A stretch of 64,000 nucleotides of DNA from Paenibacillus taichungensis (GCF_013359905.1 NZ_JABMCC010000108.1:186001-250000); one strand, 5' to 3'; shown: positions 41,812 to 51,018, counted from the stretch's first letter. The notes: generated from the sequence alone by a model not told the origin. Program-made: numbers and translations.

Positions 41812-43680
41812 ATGGGCAATAGGAAAGCAGTCTGGTTTCTGGTCTTCGCGCTCACGCTAACCATGTTTGGCATTCATCCCGAACGGACCAGTGCGGCAAG
41901 CGTGACCATCACTAACGGTTCCGATTGGCTGGATACCGCAGGCAACCCCATTCAGGCCAATAGCGGAAACATTCTGAAAGTCGGTAGCACGTATTATTGG
42001 TACGGCGAGCATGCGGTCGGTGGCAAGTTTGACAGCGTTAATGTCTATACTTCAACCGATCTGAAGAATTGGACGTTCAGCAATGCCATTCTGACCAAGG
42101 ATTCAGCCACCGAGCTGGCCTCCAGCAAAATCGAACGTCCCAAAGTCATCTACAACGCCGCCACAAAGCAGTATGTGCTATGGGCACATTACGAGAACGG
42201 TACAGATTACAATCTGGGACGGGTCGCGGTAGCAACGAGTAGCACACCAAACGGTAAATTCACGTATGAGGGAAGTTTTCGGCCTTTGGATTACGAGTCA
42301 CGCGACATGACTGTTTTTGTAGATACAGACGGTACAGGTTATCTGATCACAGCATCCCGCAAGAATGGCGGGGCCAATGATACCATGGCTATTTTCAAAA
42401 TGAATGCCAGCTATACCGGTGTGGAATCCTTTGTGGGTTGGCAATTCGAGAACGCCTATCGCGAAGCTCCTGCCGTTGTGAAAAAGGGCAATCGATATTA
42501 CCTCTTCACCTCCCAGGCTGCTGGCTGGTATCCGAATCAGGGCGCGTATGCAACCGCATCGTCTATGACAGGCACATGGTCCGCTCTTACACCTTATGGC
42601 AATCCATCGGCCTTCGGCTCCCAGATCCATGATATTGCCACGATTACAGGCAGCAACACCACATCGTATATTTATATGGGCGACCGCTGGAATCCACTCA
42701 ATCTTGGTGAACATAAACATATTTGGCTTCCTTTAACCTTGAATGATTCAAACGGAACCGCCTCACTGGAATGGTACAAAGAGTGGAATATCGATGCTGT
42801 AACAGGCACGGTAACGCCACCTTCTCTTGTTAATCATGCCCAAGGCAAAACAGCTACCGCCATCTCCACAGCCTCTGGCTCAACTGCATCCAATGTTAAT
42901 GACGGCAACTATCAGACTTCTTGGACAGCGTCGTCCAATACTTGGCCAGCCTGGTGGCAGGTCGATTTCGGTGCACCGAAGACTATCACAGAGATCGATA
43001 TCTCCTGGTTTATGTATAAAGGATCGGAAGGCTATTATAAGTACAAAATTGAGATCAGCAACGATGGCGTCAACTACTCTTCGCTGGATCGAACCAGCAA
43101 TACCACCTATGGGTTTACGACCGACGCTGTTCATTTTACCGCCCGGTATGTACGTATCAATATGGTCAACGCTGTCCTGTGGAACAATCCGGGTAACTGG
43201 TACACCCCAACCCTTCACGAGGTCAAAATGCTAGGCCCAGCAACACCTGATGCGACGAATTACAGCCGTTTCAGCTCCTTCAATTATCCGGATCGGTACA
43301 TCCGTCATTCCAACTTCACTGCACGGATCGACGCCAACGTCTCACCTGTACTGGATTCCCAGTTCCGCGTTGTAACCGGCTTGGCAAGCTCTACAGGCAT
43401 CTCCCTGGAGTCCATCAACTTCCCTGGCTACTTCCTGAAGCGCAATGCCAGCAACAAAATCTTACTTGAAGCGTACACGGATACCGCCACCTACAAAGGA
43501 GATGCCACTTTCCTGAGCAGCGCCGGCTGGGCTGACAGCTCCAAAGTATCCCTCCAGTCGTACAGCCAGCCCGGATACTACATCCGGCATTACGACTATG
43601 TATTGCAGCTGGATGCCATCAATGCCTCCAGTAGTGCAACGGTGAAGAGTGATGCCACGTTTGGGCGAGCTGATTTTTAG
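41812..43680 (+). CDS. secreted GH43-family enzyme with CBM32-like and AbfB (CBM42) modules
   Basis: 622-aa exoenzyme. A signal peptide (residues 1-~30) is followed by a five-bladed GH43 domain to ~335 (QANSGNILKVGSTYYWYGEH, SKIERPKVIYN, RDMTVFVDTDG, REAPAVVKKG), a discoidin/CBM32-like domain at ~340-485 (TSWTASSNTWPAWWQVDFG), and an AbfB arabinose-binding domain at the end (YIRHSNFTARIDAN). The order resembles GH43 subfamily 24 exo-beta-1,3-galactanases, acting on arabinogalactan. ATG 41812 follows TTAGGAGGTG. A cre box lies just upstream. Activity on arabinan or galactan is inferred from modules. Confidence 0.88.
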   Translation: MGNRKAVWFLVFALTLTMFGIHPERTSAASVTITNGSDWLDTAGNPIQANSGNILKVGSTYYWYGEHAVGGKFDSVNVYTSTDLKNWTFSNAILTKDSATELASSKIERPKVIYNAATKQYVLWAHYENGTDYNLGRVAVATSSTPNGKFTYEGSFRPLDYESRDMTVFVDTDGTGYLITASRKNGGANDTMAIFKMNASYTGVESFVGWQFENAYREAPAVVKKGNRYYLFTSQAAGWYPNQGAYATASSMTGTWSALTPYGNPSAFGSQIHDIATITGSNTTSYIYMGDRWNPLNLGEHKHIWLPLTLNDSNGTASLEWYKEWNIDAVTGTVTPPSLVNHAQGKTATAISTASGSTASNVNDGNYQTSWTASSNTWPAWWQVDFGAPKTITEIDISWFMYKGSEGYYKYKIEISNDGVNYSSLDRTSNTTYGFTTDAVHFTARYVRINMVNAVLWNNPGNWYTPTLHEVKMLGPATPDATNYSRFSSFNYPDRYIRHSNFTARIDANVSPVLDSQFRVVTGLASSTGISLESINFPGYFLKRNASNKILLEAYTDTATYKGDATFLSSAGWADSSKVSLQSYSQPGYYIRHYDYVLQLDAINASSSATVKSDATFGRADF

Positions 43681-43833
43681 TTTAGAAATTGGAGATGAGA
43701 ATGCACATCCACATCTCGGGAGAGAGGCTGCTTCTTCAGGAATCTTAACTGGAGACGTGGCCTCGTTTGCTATATAAAATTTGTGATTGGTGTGTACGAG
43801 GAAGCGCTGAACCCATTTGACTACACCAGTCCA

Positions 43834-44427
43834 TCATTGGCTGGAAGACTTATTGACGATATCCAAGAATGCCTTCATATTGTATGTGTCGTCCTGAATA
43901 CGCCATTCTCCTTGTTCTTGTAAAAAGGTAATCTCCCCTTCTAACGGAATGGTCTTCGTTTCTACTCCATCATAATTCGTGAATACCAAATTTAGCGTGT
44001 ACTCCACGAGCATCCAATCATTTTTACTTTCTTTCATCTTTGCCTTTATATCTTCAGCATGCAGTGACGCATCTTCTTTGTCTGCCACCTGAAAAGGCAA
44101 ACCCATACTGTTTCTTTCAAGATTCCGTTCAGTCAGGAAGGGCTTCAAGATCTCTTTTTTGGCTAGCACCTTTTCTACGGTTAATAATTCTTCACCCTTC
44201 GTGTTATCCACTGCAAACTCCGCCTTTTTATATTCCAAGCTCATTTCAAGAGCCTGCTGCTCTTCCTGGGCAGATGCCTTTTGGTTCGTCAATATACTCA
44301 ACTGACTCGTTGAAGATGGAGCTGGCTCTTGAATACTTTCGGGTTTTGGGGACTCGTTACACCCCATCATTACGACAGACATCAGAGTAACTGTTCCGAT
44401 GATATAATTTAATTTACGCAAAATCAT
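43834..44427 (-). CDS. lipoprotein of unknown function
   Basis: 197-aa lipoprotein with lipobox VVMMGC (Cys23), a Pro/Ser/Gln-rich linker to ~60, and a domain that begins with a charged helix (EEQQALEMSLEYKKAEFAVD) and ends with strands (IPLEGEITFLQEQGEWRIQDD), resembling SnoaL/NTF2-like secreted domains. The ATG at 44427 sits next to GGATGGAGG; a TTG six bases later is equally plausible. It follows the methyltransferase gene by 21 bp on the same strand. Confidence 0.75.
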   Translation of the reverse strand: MILRKLNYIIGTVTLMSVVMMGCNESPKPESIQEPAPSSTSQLSILTNQKASAQEEQQALEMSLEYKKAEFAVDNTKGEELLTVEKVLAKKEILKPFLTERNLERNSMGLPFQVADKEDASLHAEDIKAKMKESKNDWMLVEYTLNLVFTNYDGVETKTIPLEGEITFLQEQGEWRIQDDTYNMKAFLDIVNKSSSQ

Positions 44428-44448
44428 CCTCCATCCTGTGCGTTCTTG

Positions 44449-45006
44449 TTATTGACTACAGCTGAATACATAAGCAGGCGGCAGGTTACGGTACACCCTT
44501 GTCATGCTTACGTTTTCGAAAAATTGCTTGAGTAATCCCCGTTTAAGTAACGTGTACTGAAAAGTAATGAACTTGCCATCTTGTTTCAAATATTGCCTTG
44601 ATTTAGATAAAATGTCCAGTGATACCTCCGCAGGCAGACTCGCAAAAGGCAGTCCGGATACAATGTAATCAACCTTATCCAGTCCATATTGTTGTATGTG
44701 CTGATCGACATGCACGGCAGAATCGTGAATGATGTGTACATTCGGAAGATGACCGTACTTTTTGCGAAGCAACTGGCAGAAGCGGGCGTTGTTTTCAATC
44801 AGGATCAGAACCGTCCCTGGCTGCATGTTCGCAAGCAGCATTTCCGTAAATACCCCCGTGCCTGGCCCATACTCCACAATGCATGATGCACGGTCAAATG
44901 CGATGTCTTTCACCATTTTAGCTGCTAGATATTTTGAGCTGGGGGCAATGGCCCCAATCCATCGGGGACCCTGGATGTATTGCTTCAAAAAGGATAACCA
45001 CTCCAT
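44449..45006 (-). CDS. class I SAM-dependent methyltransferase (rRNA-dimethylase/phospholipid type)
   Basis: 185-aa Rossmann methyltransferase. The SAM-binding motif I is CIVEYGPGTGVFTEMLL, the acidic motif II follows at LILIENN, and the motif IV region reads VDYIVSGLPFASLP. The GPGTG and SGLPF features are those of KsgA-like and PmtA-like phospholipid methyltransferases; the short length favours the latter. ATG 45006 follows GGGGG. The methyl acceptor is unknown. Confidence 0.82.
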   Translation of the reverse strand: MEWLSFLKQYIQGPRWIGAIAPSSKYLAAKMVKDIAFDRASCIVEYGPGTGVFTEMLLANMQPGTVLILIENNARFCQLLRKKYGHLPNVHIIHDSAVHVDQHIQQYGLDKVDYIVSGLPFASLPAEVSLDILSKSRQYLKQDGKFITFQYTLLKRGLLKQFFENVSMTRVYRNLPPAYVFSCSQ

Positions 45007-45088
45007 GCTGTCCGACCCCCTAAGTTGATTTCTGAGATCCGTATAGAATTCAAATCTGAAGAAGCAGTCGATGAAACTAAGAAGAATA

Positions 45089-45211
45089 ATGAAGATTTGC
45101 GACCTTGGCATGCTATATCATATTCCGGAAGGACAAACCTTGCGAATGCTGCTGGTTAAAAGCGTAGAAATATCCACAAACAAAAAAAGAGCCTACCAGA
45201 TTACTTTTTAG
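45089..45211 (+). CDS. possible 40-aa fragment resembling the YhaM N-terminus
   Basis: Short ORF starting MKICDLGMLY and containing PEGQTLRMLLVKSVEI then STNKKRAYQITF before the stop. The pattern (EG..L...LLVKS.E..TNKK..Y..I.F) resembles the N-terminal OB-fold strands of YhaM-type 3'-5' exoribonucleases. Nothing follows the stop, and a hairpin overlaps it. It is either a truncated remnant or an independent small protein. The ribosome site is weak. Confidence 0.3.
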   Translation: MKICDLGMLYHIPEGQTLRMLLVKSVEISTNKKRAYQITF

Positions 45212-45213
45212 GC
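45182..45213 (-). terminator. terminator of the GNAT gene
   Basis: GCCTA and TAGGC stem, followed on the minus strand by TCTTTTTTT. Confidence 0.6.
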
Positions 45214-45250
45214 CCTTAGATATAATCAAATATATTATCTAAAATAAAGA

Positions 45251-45796
45251 TTAACGGTTTGAAAATCTGAAGATCAACTTTTCTCCATCATGCGTTTGGT
45301 CCTGAAGCTCCACATAGTTTCCCTGGGTATAGTTCGATACAGTTTTTCGCCAAAAGTGTTGACCTACTTTATTTTTCTCCGAAGGATTCGTGAACAACTC
45401 CCACCGGCCCCGATACCTCTGGAATACCTCTTTTGCAGCGTGCTCTGCAATCCCCACACCTCTGAATGGCTGCATTAGAAAGAATTCATGTACAAAGAAA
45501 TCCGTGTCTGCCGAACAATGCGGCGCAGTAGCAACAAATATGAAACCTGCTGGTACGCCATCTACTCTAATCAAAAATGCATAGAGGACATTCGGTTTTT
45601 CCCACCATATGTTCTGGACATCATATTGATCTTGCAACGTTTTATAATCATCACCCATTTCGAAAATCCCATGTTGATTCGGAGTGTGTTCTGTTTTCAG
45701 CCCATAATGTCCGGATAAATCATGAAGGTATAGAGGATACATGTTTTTGATGATATATGCCTCATGGTTATGCGCTAACTGTACTTCAATTTTCAT
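45251..45796 (-). CDS. GNAT-family N-acetyltransferase
   Basis: 181-aa acetyltransferase. The acetyl-CoA-binding region is VHEFFLMQPFRGVGIAEHAAKEVF (R/Q-x-x-G-x-G/A variant), preceded by strand GVPAGFIFVATAP and followed by WELFTNPSEKNKVGQHFWRK. GGGGGAACAAC precedes the ATG. It is a single-gene unit; the acceptor is unknown. Confidence 0.82.
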   Translation of the reverse strand: MKIEVQLAHNHEAYIIKNMYPLYLHDLSGHYGLKTEHTPNQHGIFEMGDDYKTLQDQYDVQNIWWEKPNVLYAFLIRVDGVPAGFIFVATAPHCSADTDFFVHEFFLMQPFRGVGIAEHAAKEVFQRYRGRWELFTNPSEKNKVGQHFWRKTVSNYTQGNYVELQDQTHDGEKLIFRFSNR

Positions 45797-45908
45797 GTTG
45801 TTCCCCCACAGATAACGTAATGTTTTGTTAGTAACAGTTCTATAAACTCATTGTATTGGTCTCCTTTCGCACAATATAGGCAGCAAACCATTTAAACTAA
45901 TCCCTACA

Positions 45909-45941
45909 CAAAAAGCCACATTCGATATCTCGAATGCAGCT
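45909..45941 (-). terminator. terminator of the CD3324-like gene
   Basis: GCATTCGA-gata-TCGAATG on the minus strand, followed by TGGCTTTTT. Confidence 0.8.
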
Positions 45942-45953
45942 CTAACCCTTAAA

Positions 45954-46220
45954 TCACTTTTTGGAATATACAATTTTCTTAATGCTGTCGATGGACAAAC
46001 AATATTTTTCTATGAGTTGGTCGATGGACATGCCCGCAGCGAATAGCTGGCGAATCTCATCGTTTCTTTGCTTCAAAATCATCCGACTGCCCGAACTCTC
46101 GCCCCACTTTTGATGGGTTTCCTTCGGTTTAGGGATATACACCAATCCACCAGGAATGTGGCGCTGGATCTCCTTTAGCAATGATTCCGGAAAGATCGTG
46201 TCTGCGTTAATATATTTCAT
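45954..46220 (-). CDS. CD3324-like small HTH (Mor-type) protein
   Basis: 88-aa protein. It begins MKYINADTIFPESLLKEIQ, has a conserved GGLVYIPKPKETHQKWGE segment, and ends with a helix-turn-helix (IRQLFAAGMSIDQLIEKYCL). This layout matches the small CD3324 family related to Mor transcription activators. AAGGAGCGG precedes the ATG. A DNA-binding role is likely but targets are unknown. Confidence 0.8.
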   Translation of the reverse strand: MKYINADTIFPESLLKEIQRHIPGGLVYIPKPKETHQKWGESSGSRMILKQRNDEIRQLFAAGMSIDQLIEKYCLSIDSIKKIVYSKK

Positions 46221-46491
46221 ATTTGCTCCGCTCCTTAAAAGTTAAGATCTTTAAGGCAGCAGAGTCAACCGATGAACACTTGTTATACGCATTATAGTGG
46301 TGTGGCGGAAATAGATTTCAAGCTCTATACAAACAACCGCCGTTGTTCATCGCATGGACTCTGCATAGAGCGGATCGTGAAACTTCTTATGAATTGAATC
46401 ATGGTAGCCCCCCATTCGGTGAATCCTATATTAGTTACTTTCATGGTACTCTTATATGTTCCATATGAGAACACAATATCCTTTACAACAT

Positions 46492-47391
46492 TCAGTACTG
46501 GTTCAAACTCCGCTCCAGCATCTCTCTCACTTGTTGTTGCAGCTCCAGCGGCTCAATCACCTTCACTTCTGGTCCGTAGGAGAGCAGCTTCCGCGCTGTA
46601 AAAGGAAACTCCTCAGGAGGGACAAGTCCTCTCCACTCATTCCCTTCAACCGACTTGAACAGAACATCTGATCCTGCCATTCTCGCCCCAAAATCCGTGA
46701 ATTGTAGTACGACTTCTACGCTTTTTCTGTTTTCCTTATAATTCAGCCACTCTTTCAAACTAGGAACCGACTCGTCGATAGAATCCAGCATAACCAGCTC
46801 CTGCATTCGATCCACTCGATACAACAGCACCCGATCCTTCCTCCGGGCTGGCATATACCAATACCCGTGATCGTAATAGATGCCTATGGGGAAAGCCTGT
46901 ACTTTTTTATGTCCCTGCCGGGAATGATATATAAATTCGATCTCTCTTTTATCTACTGCCGCGCTTAATATCTCTGTTGTTAGTGCCTCGACCTGCACAG
47001 CATGATGTTGAAGGAACGTAATGTGCTGCCTCATCCGTGTAATCAGATCCTGTACATCCTGAGGTAAAGTTGAATAATATTCCTCGGCGAGATGCTCACG
47101 AATCGATCCATACGGAAAATCCGGGACGTTCTCCAAATATTCAATCATCATAAACAAACCCAACGCCTCATGCTGTGTGAGTTGAAGAGGTGGCAAAATC
47201 CGATTAGGAAGCACTCGATAACCCCCGTTCACTCCAACCTCCGTATACAAAGGAAAGCCCAACTCCTGCAGATCATTCAGATCTCGCTGGATCGTACGGA
47301 TCGACACCTGAAAACGCTCCGCCAATTCACGAGCCGTAAACTTCTTTCTCGAATCCATGAGTCGCATTAATGCGAGTTTTCGATTATTCAT
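46492..47391 (-). CDS. YafY-type HTH-WYL transcriptional regulator
   Basis: 299-aa regulator. The N-terminal DeoR-like helix-turn-helix is FTARELAERFQVSIRTIQRD, the central part carries the WYL domain (EIEFIYHSRQGHKKVQAFPI, then YDHGYWYMPAR), and a C-terminal WCX region follows. ATG 47391 is preferred, behind AGGTGGGG. It is divergent from the DHFR-like gene at 47466, whose expression it probably controls via the shared 75-bp gap, where AACTA and TAGTT form an inverted repeat (47404-47428). Confidence 0.88.
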   Translation of the reverse strand: MNNRKLALMRLMDSRKKFTARELAERFQVSIRTIQRDLNDLQELGFPLYTEVGVNGGYRVLPNRILPPLQLTQHEALGLFMMIEYLENVPDFPYGSIREHLAEEYYSTLPQDVQDLITRMRQHITFLQHHAVQVEALTTEILSAAVDKREIEFIYHSRQGHKKVQAFPIGIYYDHGYWYMPARRKDRVLLYRVDRMQELVMLDSIDESVPSLKEWLNYKENRKSVEVVLQFTDFGARMAGSDVLFKSVEGNEWRGLVPPEEFPFTARKLLSYGPEVKVIEPLELQQQVREMLERSLNQY

Positions 47392-47465
47392 ATTCACCCC
47401 ACCTAACTACGTCAACTTTTGTCATAGTTGGAGTGTATCATACATTTCAGAAGGGAGCGATTGAT

Positions 47466-47999
47466 ATGTCTAACAATAAAGTTGTGCTATATATTGCGAT
47501 GAGTCTGGATGGATACATTGCAAGACCGGATGGTTCGGTGGATTGGCTGTTCGATGTGGAAGGTGATGGTGGCGATAACGGGTATGGCGAGTTCTATTCA
47601 ACGATTGGATCGGTGGTTATGGGACGTCTTACGTATGAAGAGGTGCTCAAGCTGTCAGAGGATTTCCCCTATGCGGATCGCCCGACATATGTACTTTCCC
47701 GTTCCCAACAAGCCCCTGCTCCACACGTACAATTTACGGACGAAGCTGTAGAGAACCTGATTCCTCGGTTGAAGCAGGACTCCAGCGGTGACATTTGGAT
47801 TGTTGGCGGAGGCCAGCTGGTGCAAGCCGTTCTGGAACAACACTTGCTCGATGAGGTTGAGATTGCCATTATTCCGAAGGTTCTGGGTGAAGGAATTCCC
47901 CTCTTTCCAATAGGAACGGTACCAACTCATTTCAAAATGATTCATACGTACACGCTGGGGCAGATCATTTCGATCCGCTATCAGGTACAAGGGAAGTAA
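47466..47999 (+). CDS. dihydrofolate-reductase-fold (RibD C-terminal type) protein
   Basis: 177-aa protein of the DHFR/RibD_C superfamily. It has the N-terminal strand VVLYIAMSLDGYIARPDG, VVMGRLTYEEVLKL, and IWIVGGGQLVQAVLEQHLLDE near residue 110, the nucleotide-binding pattern. Family members with this form (YwjB/YyaP-like) are mostly uncharacterised reductases. ATG 47466 follows AGAAGGGAGCG; 32 upstream codons belong to the promoter region. Confidence 0.87.
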   Translation: MSNNKVVLYIAMSLDGYIARPDGSVDWLFDVEGDGGDNGYGEFYSTIGSVVMGRLTYEEVLKLSEDFPYADRPTYVLSRSQQAPAPHVQFTDEAVENLIPRLKQDSSGDIWIVGGGQLVQAVLEQHLLDEVEIAIIPKVLGEGIPLFPIGTVPTHFKMIHTYTLGQIISIRYQVQGK

Positions 48000-48048
48000 C
48001 TTTAGCGTAGTTAACACATCCCTTTCGATGTATAAGGTGTACTAAAAG

Positions 48049-48087
48049 AAGAGCCAGGCCTCTCTAACTAAGAGAGGTCTGGCTCTT
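48049..48087. terminator. bidirectional terminator
   Basis: AAGAGCCAGGCCTCTC pairs with GAGAGGTCTGGCTCTT (one wobble) between convergent genes. Confidence 0.88.
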
Positions 48088-48111
48088 CCGATTTCAAATG
48101 TAAATTAAAAT

Positions 48112-49236
48112 TTATTTTAAAATTTCCTTTAGATATTCCGCTAACGCATCAGCAGTTCTTCGATGAGATAACTCACCCGGATGGCTTCTGGCGCCTACCG
48201 TCTCCTCGTTCGTATTGGGAAGCTGTATCACCGAGACTTTCGTATCTCCAGCCTGTTTCGTATAAGCGTCAACAGCACGATAAATCGCTGGCATCATCGG
48301 GAACCCAAGCATGCCGTATGCCCATACGAGATGCGCCTCAGGATTGTTTTTTCGAAGTTGAATTAGGAATCGGGTCGCAGCATTCTCAAAAACAGCAAGA
48401 TCCTCTTCATGGTAAGTCCCGTCTGCGTTAAGGCGTTGCTTGTACACCTTTCCGGTAGCGGGGTCCTTCCATGCCGGGGTTTGAAAAGCTCCTCCATCAT
48501 TGCTTCCCAGGTTAATCACCACTACATCTGGCTGCCAGGCGTTAAAATCATGCTTGTCCCCTGCCCCAAGCGCTGCGTTCTTATCTCCGGTCACCAATCC
48601 ACAGATTTGCTCGTAATAAGCAGGGATATTTGCATTCGGATTGTTATCCCAACTCGTCAGCACACCCCAGCCGCTCTGTGAGATGACGCGGTATTCTGCA
48701 TTCAGCGTTTCTGCTGTCATGGCCGTATAATTATGTATGGCGCTGAACCACATCGGAATCCAATCTTCTTCCGCTTTGGCTCCAATTGCGCCTTCTCCGG
48801 ATGTAATACTGTCGCCGATAAATTCAATCTTGTACGGTCTCTTCTCAACAGGCACGAAGACACCATCGGACTTCACTGCATTAATCTGCAAGGAACAGCC
48901 CGGATCTCCATTCATGGCCTGTACATCTTTGACGATGCGTACATTTTTCACCACATTCTCGTTCATTCCTCGGAATACGCAGATCCAATACCTTCCCGCC
49001 GTTAACATCTGTCTGCTCACCGGGACACCGTTAATCAGAATGCTGATCCAAGGTTCATACAGGTCATAATCAGATTCGAATTCCACCCACAACTCAGAGC
49101 CTTTTACATTAAGTTCAACCGCACTTCCAGTCCAAAACAAGGTTAGGGGCGACCGTTGTCCTGTCGTTCTGCCATGTACTTTAAGATTGCTGACATCAGA
49201 TAACGCGTACGTCTGTAATTTCTCATTAGCCTTCAC
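48112..49236 (-). CDS. SGNH/GDSL hydrolase, carbohydrate esterase family 2-like
   Basis: 374-aa cytoplasmic esterase with two parts: an N-terminal beta-sandwich (~1-130, LFWTGSAVELNVKGSELWVE) and an SGNH domain. The catalytic Ser is in IEFIGDSITSGEG, the block III Asn in VVINLGSNDGG, and the His in ARSHPGELSH. CE2 enzymes remove acetyl groups from xylan, glucomannan or their oligomers. The lack of a signal peptide suggests action on imported acetylated oligosaccharides. GTG start behind GGGAGGAA. Confidence 0.85.
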   Translation of the reverse strand: MKANEKLQTYALSDVSNLKVHGRTTGQRSPLTLFWTGSAVELNVKGSELWVEFESDYDLYEPWISILINGVPVSRQMLTAGRYWICVFRGMNENVVKNVRIVKDVQAMNGDPGCSLQINAVKSDGVFVPVEKRPYKIEFIGDSITSGEGAIGAKAEEDWIPMWFSAIHNYTAMTAETLNAEYRVISQSGWGVLTSWDNNPNANIPAYYEQICGLVTGDKNAALGAGDKHDFNAWQPDVVVINLGSNDGGAFQTPAWKDPATGKVYKQRLNADGTYHEEDLAVFENAATRFLIQLRKNNPEAHLVWAYGMLGFPMMPAIYRAVDAYTKQAGDTKVSVIQLPNTNEETVGARSHPGELSHRRTADALAEYLKEILK

Positions 49237-49284
49237 GATGTATTCCTCCCGTATGATTATCGCCCAAAGGGCGGTCTCATATGA

Positions 49285-49767
49285 CTAGATTTTGAGAAAA
49301 TGGTCTACATGCTTCTGGTACTTCCCGTACCAGATTTTCCATTCTGCTTCACGAGATTCCAAGGTACTGCCATCCAGTAATGCCTCAATGACGTTCAGAC
49401 AGACATGCCACCCCGCTAGATCCTTAGGTGTATGGCTTGTGATGTGATGAATGGTTTCGATCAGTAGCAGACGACACCCATTCGGCTCTGGATACAGCTC
49501 AAATCGAACCCGGTCTTCTGCCCAAGTATATTCGAGAACAGAGCCAGGGATAAGCTCGATAATGTTGAGTTCCATAAAGGTGCCATCCGGCATATTAAAC
49601 TTGATGCTTCCACCTTCCCGAAGATCCGTTACTTCGAGTTCGGAGAACCATTTTGCAAGCTTTTCGTTTTCCGTCAAAAAGGACCATACATCCTCCGCAG
49701 CGTGCTTCCAATGACGTTCAAAACAAGCCAGGGTGCCATTCGGTACTCGCTTCAAATTTGCAATCAT
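49285..49767 (-). CDS. SRPBCC/AHSA1-domain protein
   Basis: 160-aa START-like (Bet v 1 fold) protein. It shows HWKHAAEDVWSFLTENEKLAKWF, then EYTWAEDRVRFELYP, and the C-terminal helix GWHVCLNVIEALLDG, all typical of Aha1-like single-domain proteins. GGAGGAGGTACT precedes the ATG. It is downstream of a DUF4180 gene and a TetR gene on the same strand, likely one operon. Confidence 0.85.
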   Translation of the reverse strand: MIANLKRVPNGTLACFERHWKHAAEDVWSFLTENEKLAKWFSELEVTDLREGGSIKFNMPDGTFMELNIIELIPGSVLEYTWAEDRVRFELYPEPNGCRLLLIETIHHITSHTPKDLAGWHVCLNVIEALLDGSTLESREAEWKIWYGKYQKHVDHFLKI

Positions 49768-49822
49768 AATAGTACCTCCTCCATAAGGAATTAATCGATG
49801 ACTTGCCGCTCTGCATGTGGAA

Positions 49823-50191
49823 TTAATCGATATTATGCAAAGCCTTAAGCGCTTCCTCTTTGTTTTTCAAAAAGAAAACATGCTTGCCATGGTTGCACTC
49901 ATAGATGAAGTCTCTGAGACTTTTGCTGTTGTATCCTTCAAAATCTCCGACTATGGCAAGTTTAACCTGGTAATTCACATATTTCTGCAAAATATCACCT
50001 GCAAGTTTGGTCTTCAGTTCGAAGAAATCTTCGGTGAGGTTGGATTTATCAATCAAGATTTTATGTGCGTCATCTGTATAGTTCACTGAGGCCATCAGAT
50101 CGAGAGCGTCTTGAACATTGTTAATAACGATGTCATTGCTTTCGACGATAGCGACCTTGGAGCGGCCCTGTTGATCAATGATTATATTCAT
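49823..50191 (-). CDS. DUF4180-domain protein
   Basis: 122-aa protein of the DUF4180 family (STAS-like small alpha/beta). Recognisable segments are ILIDKSNLTEDFFELKT, LAIVGDFEGYNSKSLRDFI and HGKHVFFLKNKEEALK. AGGAGAAAGGTGG precedes the ATG. Function is unknown; its genes are often next to TetR regulators, as here (25 bp after the TetR stop). Confidence 0.85.
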   Translation of the reverse strand: MNIIIDQQGRSKVAIVESNDIVINNVQDALDLMASVNYTDDAHKILIDKSNLTEDFFELKTKLAGDILQKYVNYQVKLAIVGDFEGYNSKSLRDFIYECNHGKHVFFLKNKEEALKALHNID

Positions 50192-50216
50192 TTTAATCCA
50201 CCTTTCTCCTATTAAA

Positions 50217-50813
50217 TTATTGGATTAATATTCGGTCATCCATAAATTGAGTGATATGAAGTACGGCATGCCGGATATACTTGCTATCTTCATAAAGCTT
50301 GCTTAACATAACGCCTCCCTCAATAATGGCGATGATGTTGCTGCTCACTTCCTCTAGTGCAATATCTGTTCTGAATTCCTTTTGCTCCGTACCCTGAATA
50401 AGGACCTGTGTCAGCTCATTCAGCAGATTGGTCATGGCATGCTGTGCCCTTTCTTTCAGCAAAGGGTGTGCATCATCACTTTCAACCGCAGTATTTAGTA
50501 GGGGGCATCCCCCTTCCAGCGTATTGTTTTCCATCATATCAATATAAACACCGCATATGGCGAGTAGTTTGTCTTTGGAACTTGTGACGCCTTCAAGAGC
50601 CTGTGAGTGGAATTGCAGCATCTGTGATACCGAGTAATCAAAAGCAGCCAGTGCTATCTCATCTTTACTTTCAAAATGATTATAAATCCCGCCCTTGCGA
50701 ACGCCGCAACGTTCTATAATTTCAGACAGGGAGGCACCGGTATATCCCTTCGTGTTGAAAAGTGCTGCCGACTCACGAATAATATGTTCTTTGGTGATTT
50801 GGCCTTTGCGCAC
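50217..50813 (-). CDS. TetR/AcrR-family regulator
   Basis: 198-aa repressor. The N-terminal HTH reads HIIRESAALFNTKGYTGASL, then SEIIERCGVRKGGIYNHFES; the C-terminal ligand domain includes MMENNTLEGGCPLLNTAVES, characteristic of the YxaF/LmrA-like group. GTG 50813 is chosen behind GGAGGGAG. It probably represses its own operon and the divergent MBL-fold gene through the two matching operators (50835, 50964). Confidence 0.9.
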   Translation of the reverse strand: MRKGQITKEHIIRESAALFNTKGYTGASLSEIIERCGVRKGGIYNHFESKDEIALAAFDYSVSQMLQFHSQALEGVTSSKDKLLAICGVYIDMMENNTLEGGCPLLNTAVESDDAHPLLKERAQHAMTNLLNELTQVLIQGTEQKEFRTDIALEEVSSNIIAIIEGGVMLSKLYEDSKYIRHAVLHITQFMDDRILIQ

Positions 50814-50834
50814 AATGCTCCCTCCTTTTCCATT

Positions 50835-50848
50835 CATACCGATTGGTC
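50835..50848. promoter_or_regulatory. TetR operator 1
   Basis: ATACCGATTGGTCT; its reverse complement shares AGACC-nn-TCGGTAT with operator 2. It lies in the 5' region of the tetR gene. Confidence 0.65.
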
Positions 50849-50963
50849 TTAAAATATCATACGCCTATGGCCTAATACAAGCATGTATTCATACGTATGC
50901 TGTACATGAAAACTGAAATTCAAGGATATTGCATGAGGAGCGTAGTTTATGTTATTTTAAAAC

Positions 50964-50977
50964 AGACCGGTCGGTAT
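50964..50977. promoter_or_regulatory. TetR operator 2
   Basis: AGACCGGTCGGTAT, same motif on the opposite strand, 42 bp before the MBL gene start. Confidence 0.65.
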
Positions 50978-51018
50978 TATTAAACAAATACACGTTCCAT
51001 CTAAGGAGAATATTCGCC

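Noticed and set aside
46325..46474. 49-codon minus ORF after the WYL regulator, GTG with AAAGGA four bases before it
   Set aside because: No recognisable features, no terminator behind it, and spacing is poor; chance ORF cannot be excluded.
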